Source: Bryopsis sp. KO-2023 (Eukaryota; Chlorophyta; Ulvophyceae; Bryopsidales; Bryopsidaceae). Taken from it: a stretch of DNA of 64,000 nt. The stretch is from the NCBI GenBank assembly GCA_030272585.1, contig BSYQ01000005.1:2170001-2234000 (forward strand), in the 5' to 3' direction. A program made the translations under genes and the position numbers. Below, in pieces: positions 1 through 9,361 of the stretch (its first letter is position 1; each line of letters begins with the position of its first letter). The notes beneath the pieces are model-generated. The model saw only the letters and a program-made list of their open reading frames with translations, searched no databases and had not been told where the DNA came from.

Positions 1-1
1 T

Positions 2-160
2 GGTTGTGTATTTCCTGCGGACAGGAAAGGAGGAAACCACATTTATTTTGGCAATGCCAAAAGGGTCGATGCAAGGGAAAGTGTTACGGTAGTAACACAA
101 CATCTGATGGGGGACGTAGTCTTCCTAAGGCGGATACATCGACGGTGGCGTGAGGAAAAG
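2..160 (+). pseudogene. Possible C-terminal zinc-finger end of another LINE reverse transcriptase
   Basis: The frame starting at base 2 reads a Cys-x2-Cys-x7-His-x4-Cys motif (CISCGQE...HLFWQC) and reaches a stop at about 158-160. That spacing is the zf-RVT type found at the C-terminus of many plant LINE reverse transcriptases. The fragment differs in sequence from the LINE family at 517-5,266. Its upstream part lies outside the window, so it could also be the tail of an unrelated gene. Confidence 0.35.
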
Positions 161-516
161 ATAAAACTGCTTGTCATGGGGACAAGACGTGGGTTATTTG
201 CTTGTCAAGGATACAAGGATACAAGGATTACAAGTTGCGTAGGGCAAACCGCCCTGTTGCAACGACATACATGAGTGAATCGCGTCCCAACGTTCGAAGC
301 AAGGCAAAAGCCTCTGAATGTAATCAACTCCTAAATGAACAAAATCTCCTAAAACAAAAAAGTTCCAACGTCTCTGAAACCAGAAATCCCCAATCGAAAC
401 TCAAGAAAGAGCCCAAACGTCAAAACATATAAACCAAACACAAGAATCGGTCGCTTCCAACTCAGAAACCCGGAGCGAGCGCCCAACAAACAAAGCAAAC
501 AACAAAGAACACCAAC

Positions 517-2802
517 AAGCACTTTACGGAGTTTTTCGAGGCCTCCTCTCTTGGAAGCGACCGATTCTTGTGTTTGGTTTTATGTTTTGACGTTTGGGCT
601 CTTTCTTGAGTTTCGATTGGGGATTTCTGGTTTCAGAGACGTTGGCACTTTTTTGTTTTAGGAGATTTTGTTCATTTAGGAGTTGATTACATTCAGAGGC
701 TTTTGCCTTGCTTCGAACGTTGGGACACGATTCACTCATGTATGTCGTTGCAACAGGGCGGTTTGCCCTACGCAACTTGTCATCCTTGTATCCTTGTATC
801 CTCCTCTCTTGATACGGATGATCCAGAGCCTCATGTTGATATCAGGAGCGATGTGTTGGGACGTGACGACCTTGTGACGCCTTTTACTGACGTGGAGGTC
901 AAGCAGGCGGTGAGAAAGTTGAAACTGGGGACGTGTGCTGGTGCGGATTCGTGGACGCCGGCGTTCTTCAAGGGACAGGGGTTGCAGGAGGCTTGGCTTC
1001 CGTTGCTGCTCGCTCTCTTTAATCGATGCCTTCGCGAGAGACGTGTTCCTCGGAGCTGGCTGTTTGGTATGGTGCGCCCCATTTACAAGAACCGTGGACA
1101 TCGTTCGGATCCCATTCGTTATCGTCCGATCATGCTCTGTACGGTGTGGTACAAACTGTTTGTTTATACGTTGATGGAGCGCGTCGCACCTGTGTTGGAC
1201 CCTGTTCGTCATCCCACTCAGGCCGGTTTTCGGAGGGGCTGTGAAACGGTGACTTGGATTTTGCTGGCGTGGGGTCTCATTTTCTGGGCGAAGAAGACTG
1301 GGAACTTGTTGTTTTTGCTGTCGATGGATTTGGCGAAAGCTTACGACAGTGTGCATCACGATCGCTTGTGGTTGCACTTGCGACGTATGGGCCTGCATCC
1401 TTGGCTGATTGAACTTGTGAGGTACATGTATCAGAACTCCTCGGCGGTGGTTAGGGGGACTCGTGGCTGTTCGCGCTCGTTTGAGATGCGCCGTGGTGTG
1501 CGACAAGGCTGCCCTTTCAGTCCTCTGTTGTATACTTGTTACCATGATAACTTTCCTCTTCTCTTGGAGCGACTGGACTTGGAACGAGTTGTTTTTGACC
1601 TGGTGAAGATCGTCGCGATGATCTTTGCGGACGACACTCTGGTGCCTTTGCGTGATGAGGAAGGTGTGCAGGCGGTGGGCGACTTGACGCTTCGGTTTGA
1701 GCAAGACTGGCATATCAAGACGAACCATGAGAAGACGGAGGTGCTTGCGGTGAACCCGGGGTCGCGTACTTCGGTTTCGTTTGGTGGACACGATGTGCCG
1801 TTGCAGCGCACGCTCAAGTATTTGGGTGTGGTGTTTTACGATGGGCCTGGGGACGTCAACGTGTTTCGGGAGCATATTTCAAAGGTGTTGTGTGCGGGCA
1901 ACGTGGCTGTTGGGCGTTTGCGTGCGAGGGCGTTTGAGATCGGTTTGAGGGATCCACGGACTCTGGTGGCTCTCTTCAAGATGTACGTTTTGGGGAAGGT
2001 GCAGTATGCTGCGCCGGTTTGGGTGTTCTTTCTGACTCAGCAGCACAAGCGGGAGCTGAACGATCTGTTGGTGCGTTACCTAAAATCGGTGCTACGTCTT
2101 CCGACGAGGGCGCTGAAGAATTTCGTGTATTTGGAGTGTGGTGTTTTGCCGGTCACGTTTTATTTGTACCGGAACGCGTTGAAGTTTTGGAATCGCCTGA
2201 TGCAATTGCCGGCGACGCATCCCACGCGGGCGATGCTGTTCTGGTTGCGTGGTCAGCCGGATTCTCGGCGTTCTTGGTGGGTCCAGTTTCGTGATATGGT
2301 GAGACGCTTTGTTCCACAGTTCGATGGGTTTGTGGAGGTGGACGTGGCGACCTGGGCGCGTGCCTATAAGGCAGATATTGTGGGTCAATTGCGTTCCCGA
2401 CATCCGCGTATCGTGGCGTATTATAATCGGTTCAAACCGACGTTTTGTTACACGAACGCGTTGTCTTCTTTTACGGATTTGGGTTTGCGTACGACTTGGG
2501 TGCGTTTTCGGGCTCGTCTTCACGGTTTGGAGATCGATGCTGTGGACTTGAGTGATAGAGACGTGCCTTTGAACGAGAGGTATTGTCCGTTTTGTTTGGC
2601 CGCTGGGGTTTCGACGCCTGAAAACGAGGTGCATTTTCTTTTTGCTTGTCCGCTTTATGTGCGGTTGCGTGTGAACTCGGTCGTGGAAGAGAGTCGTGGC
2701 TCTCTGTTTCGTTTGTTTAATTGTCCGGGGCAGGTTCGTGTGGCTGTTTATATTCGCCGGGCGCTCGCCTTGCGTAGGGAGTGGTTGGACGCTCGTTCGT
2801 AG
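517..2802 (+). pseudogene. LINE F reverse transcriptase, interrupted by a short tail-derived insertion
   Basis: From 811 to 2,802 the frame is nearly identical to R1 and R2. It has RT palm motifs (F-A-D-D at about 1,624-1,635), a thumb/connection region, and the C-terminal CPFC...HFLFAC finger. The codons at 517-552 (FTEFFEASS) are separated from the rest (LDTDDPEP...) by the 247-base insertion at 553-799. The copy also lacks its N-terminus, so it is dead as a gene, though the RT core itself has no internal stop. Confidence 0.8.
553..799 (+). mobile_element. Short insertion made of the LINE 3' tail (unit U)
   Basis: The 247 bases match the 3' UTR end of this LINE family (compare 2,924-3,170). 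They start at GGAAGCGACCGATTC and end in CCTTGTAT repeats. The target bases CCTCCTCTCTT occur just before (542-552) and just after (800-810), so this is a real retrotransposition event of a 5'-truncated LINE or of a SINE sharing its 3' end. The hairpin arms GTTGC/GCAAC and AGGGC/GCCCT lie near its 3' end. Confidence 0.8.
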
Positions 2803-3238
2803 TGGGCTTGTAGCGACTGGTGGTGTTTGTTTTTCGTTGTTCTGGATGTTTCGTTTGATGGGGAAGTTGGTGTTCTTCGTTGTTTGCTTTGTTTGTTGGG
2901 CGCTCGCTCCGGGTTTCTGAGTTGGAAGCGACCGATTCTTGTGTTTGGTTTTATGTTTTGACGTTTGGGCTCTTTCTTGAGTTTCGATTGGGGATTTCTG
3001 GTTTCAGAGACGTTGGAACTTTTTTGTTTTAGGAGATTTTGTTCATTTAGGAGTTGATTACATTCAGAGGCTTTTGCCTTGCTTCGAACGTTGGGACACG
3101 ATTCACTCATGTATGTCGTTGCAACAGGGCGGTTTGCCCTACGCAACTTGTAATCCTTGTATCCTTGTATCCAACTTCCCCATCAAACGAAACATCCAGA
3201 ACAACGAAAAACAAACACCACCAGTCGCTACAAGCCCA

Positions 3239-5266
3239 CTACGAACGAGCGTCCAACCACTCCCTACGCAAGGCGAGCGCCCGGCGAATATAAACAGCCA
3301 CACGAACCTGCCCCGGACAATTAAACAAACGAAACAGAGAGCCACGACTCTCTTCCACAACCGAGTTCACACGCAACCGCACATAAAGCGGACAAGCAAA
3401 AAGAAAATGCACCTCGTTTTCAGGCGTCGAAACCCCAGCGGCCAAACAAAACGGACAATACCTCTCGTTCAAAGGCACGTCTCTATCACTCAAGTCCACA
3501 GCATCGATCTCCAAACCGTGAAGACGAGCCCGAAAACGCACCCAAGTCGTACGCAAACCCAAATCCGTAAAAGAAGACAACGCGTTCGTGTAACAAAACG
3601 TCGGTTTGAACCGATTATAATACGCCACGATACGCGGATGTCGGGAACGCAATTGACCCACAATATCTGCCTTATAGGCACGCGCCCAGGTCGCCACGTC
3701 CACCTCCACAAACCCATCGAACTGTGGAACAAAGCGTCTCACCATATCACGAAACTGGACCCACCAAGAACGCCGAGAATCCGGCTGACCACGCAACCAG
3801 AACAGCATCGCCCGCGTGGGATGCGTCGCCGGCAATTGCATCAGGCGATTCCAAAACTTCAACGCGTTCCGGTACAAATAAAACGTGACCGGCAAAACAC
3901 CACACTCCAAATACACGAAATTCTTCAGCGCCCTCGTCGGAAGACGTAGCACCGATTTTAGGTAACGCACCAACAGATCGTTCAGCTCCCGCTTGTGCTG
4001 CTGAGTCAGAAAGAACACCCAAACCGGCGCAGCATACTGCACCTTCCCCAAAACGTACATCTTGAAGAGAGCCACCAGAGTCCGTGGATCCCTCAAACCG
4101 ATCTCAAACGCCCTCGCACGCAAACGCCCAACAGCCACGTTGCCCGCACACAACACCTTTGAAATATGCTCCCGAAACACGTTGACGTCCCCAGGCCCAT
4201 CGTAAAACACCACACCCAAATACTTGAGCGTGCGCTGCAACGGCACATCGTGTCCACCAAACGAAACCGAAGTACGCGACCCCGGGTTCACCGCAAGCAC
4301 CTCCGTCTTCTCATGGTTCGTCTTGATATGCCAGTCTTGCTCAAACCGAAGCGTCAAGTCGCCCACCGCCTGCACACCTTCCTCATCACGCAAAGGCACC
4401 AGAGTGTCGTCCGCAAAGATCATCGCGACGATCTTCACCAGGTCAAAAACAACTCGTTCCAAGTCCAGTCGCTCCAAGAGAAGAGGAAAGTTATCATGGT
4501 AACAAGTATACAACAGAGGACTGAAAGGGCAGCCTTGTCGCACACCACGGCGCATCTCAAACGAGCGCGAACAGCCACGAGTCCCCCTAACCACCGCCGA
4601 GGAGTTCTGATACATGTACCTCACAAGTTCAATCAGCCAAGGATGCAGGCCCATACGTCGCAAGTGCAACCACAAGCGATCGTGATGCACACTGTCGTAA
4701 GCTTTCGCCAAATCCATCGACAGCAAAAACAACAAGTTCCCAGTCTTCTTCGCCCAGAAAATGAGACCCCACGCCAGCAAAATCCAAGTCACCGTTTCAC
4801 AGCCCCTCCGAAAACCGGCCTGAGTGGGATGACGAACAGGGTCCAACACAGGTGCGACGCGCTCCATCAACGTATAAACAAACAGTTTGTACCACACCGT
4901 ACAGAGCATGATCGGACGATAACGAATGGGATCCGAACGATGTCCACGGTTCTTGTAAATGGGGCGCACCATACCAAACAGCCAGCTCCGAGGAACACGT
5001 CTCTCGCGAAGGCATCGATTAAAGAGAGCGAGCAGCAACGGAAGCCAAGCCTCCTGCAACCCCTGTCCCTTGAAGAACGCCGGCGTCCACGAATCCGCAC
5101 CAGCACACGTCCCCAGTTTCAACTTTCTCACCGCCTGCTTGACCTCCACGTCAGTAAAAGGCGTCACAAGGTCGTCACGTCCCAACACATCGCTCCTGAT
5201 ATCAACATGAGGCTCTGGATCATCCGTATCAAGAGAGGAGGCCTCGAAAAACTCCGTAAAGTGCTT
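3239..5266 (-). pseudogene. LINE R1 reverse transcriptase, N-terminally truncated
   Basis: The frame encodes the reverse transcriptase core. It contains the palm motif F-A-D-D (IFADDTLVPL), a preceding S-M-D-L-A-K-A-Y-D-S block, R-Q-G-C-P-F-S-P, and a C-terminal Cys-x2-Cys...His-x4-Cys finger (RYCPFC...VHFLFAC). The endonuclease and the start of the RT region are missing. Reading upstream, the frame passes without a stop into Gypsy-1 integrase codons (STAYHPQTDGQ... to 5,584), which creates a chimeric open frame that is only a junction artefact. The stop codon is at 3,239. The protein would normally reverse-transcribe element RNA at a nicked target. Confidence 0.85.
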
Positions 5267-6829
5267 GTGCCAATCGTCCAAAGTTACAGCATCAGAAGCA
5301 AAGTCCTGTGCCATCCGTGCTACCATAGTCTTAACTGCTTCCACTTGAAATTGCGTTGCCGTCCCACCAATGTTTGGTGTTTCTGGATGGTACCCATACA
5401 TCAAGTATGCAGGTGCGAACCCTGTACTCGCATTCACTGCATTGTTTGCTGCAAACTCTGCTGTAGGTAAATACTCAACCCACTTATGGGGATACCTCTC
5501 AGCATATGGCCTTAAGAAATTTTCCAGAGTACGTATGGTAACCTCACTCTGCCCATCCGTCTGAGGGTGGTAAGCTGTACTCATACGAATCTCTGTACCC
5601 AGAGCTTTAAAAAGCGTCTACCAGAACTTGCTGGTAAAGCGAGGGTCTCTATCAGACACAATCACTTTAGGTAGGCCATGGTTGCGGTAAACATGTTCGA
5701 TAAAAAGTTGGGCGTATCCTGCAGCGGTAATCTCTTTAGTACATGGAGCGAAATGCACAAACTTGGTAAGTCTATCGACAAAGACAGCTACAGCACTAAA
5801 CCCATTGGATGCTGGTAGATCTGTCACCAAGTCAGTGGTAATTTGCTCCCACTTCCGCTCAGGTATTGGCAGGGGTTGAAGTAAGCCCATAGGCTTCTGT
5901 GTGTCAGCTTTTATTTGTTGGCACACAGGGCATTCGCGCACAAATGCCTTCAACTCATTCATCCACCCCTTCCACCAATATCGCCGCGCTAGGATTTCTC
6001 CTGTTCGCGCTGGTCCCGTATGGCCTGCTGAAGGTGTCTCATGGCACTCCTTCATAATCTTATTGCGCTGGCCTTTAGGAACCACCACTTTCTCGACTAA
6101 TCCTCTTTTCGGGACCGTCCAAAGTATTCCCTCTCTGAGGAAATATCCCTCAACTTCCTCGCCACTCTCAAGCTTCCGCAATATCTTCACCAAGGAGTTA
6201 TCAGCTTGGAGGGCTTGTTTCCACTCGTCTTGGCTTGCTTGATGCACTTGCCAAGTGGAAATGTTCATCGCAGTTTCCACGGGCTTAGGAACACTGCGGG
6301 AGAGAGCATCTGCTAACACATTAGCCATGCCTTTTATGTAGGAGATCTTGGGGTTGATCGAAGTCAGGTACCCCGCCTCAAGCCATCTTGCTTGGGTTCT
6401 AGAAAGGTTCCTCTGCGACAGAATATGCGTCAGAGGTTGGTGGTCAGTGAACACTGTTACTCCACCCGCACAACCTTCTAGATAATGTCTCCACTGCACC
6501 ATCGCATAACATATTGCACACAACTCTTTGTCGTATGGTGCATAGTTAAGCTCAGCAGGCTTGAATCTACGTGAGAGATAAGCTATTGGCTGTAGCCCCT
6601 CTCCGTGATCCTGTGTTAACACGGCACCGATGGCCTCATTCGACGCATCAGTGATCACAGTGTAAGGCAGTGACGCATCTGGAAAAATAAGGACGGGAGC
6701 TTGACGTAGACGCTTTTTCAGTTCATTGAAGGCGCCACGCTCAACCTGTCCCCATCTCCAGGGATGGTCTTTTTTCACTAAGTCATGGAGTGGTCCAGCA
6801 ACATGTGCAAACTGGGGAATGAATTTCCT
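5267..6829 (-). pseudogene. Gypsy-1 pol, C-terminal part: RT end, RNase H, integrase
   Basis: The sequence starts with the RT C-terminal block FIPQFAHVAGPLHDLVKKD. It continues into RNase H (VITDASNEAIGAVL, YDKELCAICYA, TVFTDHQPLTHI), then the integrase zinc finger (H...H...CPVCQQ) and the integrase core (TTDLVTDLP, VIVSDRDPRF). A TAG stop replaces a Gln-like codon after TSKFW at 5,618-5,620. The same frame then resumes with STAYHPQTDGQSE, which contains the catalytic Glu, and runs to MVARMAQDF, where LINE R1 begins. The integrase C-terminus and any chromodomain are absent. Confidence 0.85.
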
Positions 6830-7415
6830 TTATGACGGAAAATCGTTGGGGCAGTCCCACCCAAGAACACAGACACACATGAACACTAGATAATAAAATA
6901 CAACATCTTAAAATAAAAACCAGAATTGTCCCAATAAACACAGCCATTGTTTTGATAGAATCATTTTGCCTTCTCAAAGAAGAATATCCCAGTTTGGCTT
7001 TTCGGAGCCAGAGAGCGACAAAAACCCATAAAATCCATAAAAACCCATTTATCCAAACTTCCTAATGTAATTCAAAAAGCCGATAGACCGGGCGGGTGGG
7101 TGGGAGAGCAGAAAAGTGAATAGCAAAACAAATGGCCCGCTTATATCCTTGCTGTGCAACATGTAATTTCTGTTTCTGTTTCTGTGCAGCACTACAGTCG
7201 TACAGCGGTGCTGTGCTGTGCATTGTAATGCTGCAATCAGAACCGCACAAACTAAATGTCTGACTGCCACCCTGGCAGCACCAGAACCACCGAATACGCA
7301 CATCAAATCCTGACCACTCAAACGAGTACAGCTAAGCCAAGTACCTCCACAATCACGAAACTACCCGCCCTGTGCCCAACTGCCGCATAAACTTTTCAAC
7401 TGACGTTGAAGACAT
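6830..7415. mobile_element. Unidentified 586-base insertion in Gypsy-1 pol
   Basis: The RT reading breaks between VSYY (minus strand, 7,416) and FIPQF (6,829), and the bases between are foreign. Inside, around 7,155-7,190, is GCAACATGTAATTTCTGTTTCTG, the same tail that ends the short SINE-like unit V (18,838-18,959). No coding sequence, target duplication or inverted ends could be recognised. Confidence 0.5.
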
Positions 7416-9352
7416 GTAGTATGAAACCATTCCAAGGAAACTACGTACATCGCTAACACTCTGTAGTTCCTTCCACTCCTTCACTGCCTTCACTTTTTGT
7501 TCCTGTGGTTCTAACCCACTTCCGCTAATGCGGTAGCCAAGATAGTCTACTGTTGCGACAGCCAGCTCACTTTTACTTGCCTTAGCAAAAAGCTGATACT
7601 CTGCTAGTCGCGCCAGGACTTTCTCTAAGTGTTCGGCATGCTGTTCCATGTTTTCAGAGAAGATGAGTATGTCATCAATAAAGACAACAACAAAATCATC
7701 TAAAAACTCTGTGAGTAGGTCTTGCATTAGAGTTTGGAATTGCGCTGGGCAATTAGTTAGCCCAAAAGGCGCTACCAAAAACTCAAAGTGACCGTATCTC
7801 GTGCGGAACGCTGTTTTATCTGTATCAGATGGCCTTTTTGGAAATTGCCAGTAGCCTGATCGCAGATCTAACTTTGAGAACACTTTGGCTTTGAACACTC
7901 TATCCATCAATTCTTCTGGCAGGGGTAAAGGATACCGGTTTTTCACCGTCACCTTATTAATCCACCTGTAATCCACACACATCCTTAAGCCTCCATCCTT
8001 TTTCGGTACAAATAGGATTGGCGCGCCCCAAGGGGACTCGGATGGTTTGATTTTCTTCTGTTCCAGAAGGTAGTCCACTTGTGCTTTCACTTCATCCAGC
8101 TCTGCTGGTGAAAGCTTGTATATTGGACGATGGATAGGTGTTGGATCCTCCAGGTCTATCTTAAACTCATGACCTTTTCTCTTCGGAGGGATCCCTGGGG
8201 GTAAATCACGAGGGAACACACCACGGTGTCTTTTTACCACCTTTGTAATTTCGGCAGGGGTGTCTGAACGAATAAGTTTGCCAATCTCATCCTCAGTGTT
8301 GAATGGCTGTGTTCGCTCTATTGCGTCAGGCAATTCATGTTGGCCTAAAGTTTTCTCTTCAGACTCTTGCACTACAACCATGAATGCTGTCTCTGTTTTG
8401 AGATGACGCATCATTCTCTTAGCAGAACACTCAGTCACTGGCACTTTCTGCAGTATCGACTGTACTTTTCGTTCAGGTTCAATACTCTCTTGGGTTGGAT
8501 GACGCAACGGGAGATGAAACACTTGGCTGTTCTTGCAAACTGAAATCTCATTTTGCTGAAAGTCTATGCGGGGGTTTTCTTTCTGCAACCAAGGCATGCC
8601 TAATATTAAGTCATAGCCAAGGTCTGGGAACAGATCCGCTTTCATTTTGCACTTCAGCCCTCCTATCTTTACTCGGAGGTTGTTACAGCTGCCAGCCAGT
8701 TCTTTGATATCTCCGTTTGCCAACATTGCTCTCTTTGAGCTTGGTGTAATCGACAACCCGAGATCACGCGCTACCTTATCATTGATATAGTTTGCGGTAC
8801 TTCCACAATCAATGCATGCATAAAGGTCCGTGGTCTTGATCCGTGCTTTTACTTCGTACCCTCTCACAGGCACTTGTTGAATTTTTAACAGAGGGCATGT
8901 GTCACCCTTGGTTGACGAAGTTGATCGAACTTCTGACACATTAACTCGCTCTGTGGTAGACCGCTGGGTTGTTTCTGACCCACTATCGTCTACGTCTGCA
9001 GGCAGGGACTCCTGTAGACTACTCTGCGACTCCAATGAGCCCACAGATTCACTAACAGAGGGAAGAGATGCAGATGACGCATGAGGCGCGTCCATCTCAC
9101 CCGGTGTGCTTTCCTTCTGTTCATTTTTCCAATCGCAGTTGTCATGTGCCGATTGGGTAGATGTGGAGAGTGTCTCTGTTCTCTCTTCACGCGGTGTACT
9201 AGTCCGCTCCTCAGGTTTTCCGCTGTGAGTACAAACCTTTTTCGAGGCATCTACTTTTGATCTTAGCTTCCTACGCCGCCTACGAACTCTATTTCGCTTA
9301 CGACGTTTGCGTCGGCGAGGCTCAGACGAAGCAGTTTCCTGCCTGGCGGTCA
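7416..9352 (-). pseudogene. Gypsy-1 pol, N-terminal part: protease and reverse transcriptase
   Basis: The frame is open on the minus strand from the end of gag (9,352) to 7,416. Early parts are basic and Ser-rich. A retropepsin-like region follows with YACIDCGSTANYI in place of the usual D-S/T-G-A, and LGMPWL further on. The RT has RMCVDYRWINKVT, FSKLDLRSGYWQ, the catalytic FIDDILIF box and ATVDYLGYRIS. It lies in the -1 frame relative to gag, consistent with expression by ribosomal frameshifting. The C-terminal continuation is cut off by the insert at 6,830-7,415. Confidence 0.85.
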
Positions 9353-9361
9353 GTTTAACAT
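9350..9361 (-). promoter_or_regulatory. Candidate -1 ribosomal frameshift site at the gag/pol junction
   Basis: On the minus strand gag ends with codons ATG TTA AAC TGA. The bases GTTAAAC (9,359-9,353) form a slippery heptamer in the required phase (G TTA AAC), directly before the stop. A -1 slip gives CTG ACC GCC and enters exactly the frame that runs open into the protease and RT. The heptamer class is known from viral frameshifting. Its use here is inferred. Confidence 0.5.

Larger units (their letters stand above)
517..3170 (+). mobile_element. LINE copy F, nested inside R1 in the opposite orientation
   Basis: This plus-strand LINE begins at coding sequence for HFTEFFEASS, so it is strongly 5'-truncated. 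It runs through the RT frame (stop at 2,802), a 3' UTR, and a conserved tail ending in two CCTTGTAT repeats at 3,170. It is flanked by CCAAC on both sides (512-516 and 3,171-3,175) and interrupts the 3' UTR of R1. Within its own coding sequence it carries a further short insertion (553-799). Confidence 0.8.
206..5266 (-). mobile_element. LINE copy R1, 5'-truncated and split by LINE copy F
   Basis: Read on the minus strand, this non-LTR retrotransposon runs from 5,266 (5' truncation, fused to Gypsy-1 integrase sequence) through the reverse transcriptase to 3,176. Its 3' UTR and tail of (ATCCTTGT)-like short repeats continue at 516-206. The gap is filled by a second copy in the opposite direction (517-3,170). 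The sequence CCAAC occurs at 512-516 and 3,171-3,175, as expected for a target duplication made by the incoming copy. R1 differs from copy R2 (12,144-14,840) at only a few visible bases, so both are recent. Left of 206 the expected rest of Gypsy-1 is not recognisable, so the outer junction is unexplained. Confidence 0.8.

Noticed and set aside
736-1875. Long antisense open frame opposite the LINE reverse transcriptase (also at 4,166-5,470 and 13,443-14,840)
   Set aside because: It is a shadow of the RT codons with Arg/His/Gln-rich composition and no family motif. It is open only because of codon bias in the sense strand.
202-3175. Twin-priming inversion of a single LINE
   Set aside because: The inverted 3' fragment has its own tail of short repeats, and the CCAAC duplication lets R1 rejoin across F. 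Two separate insertions explain it better.
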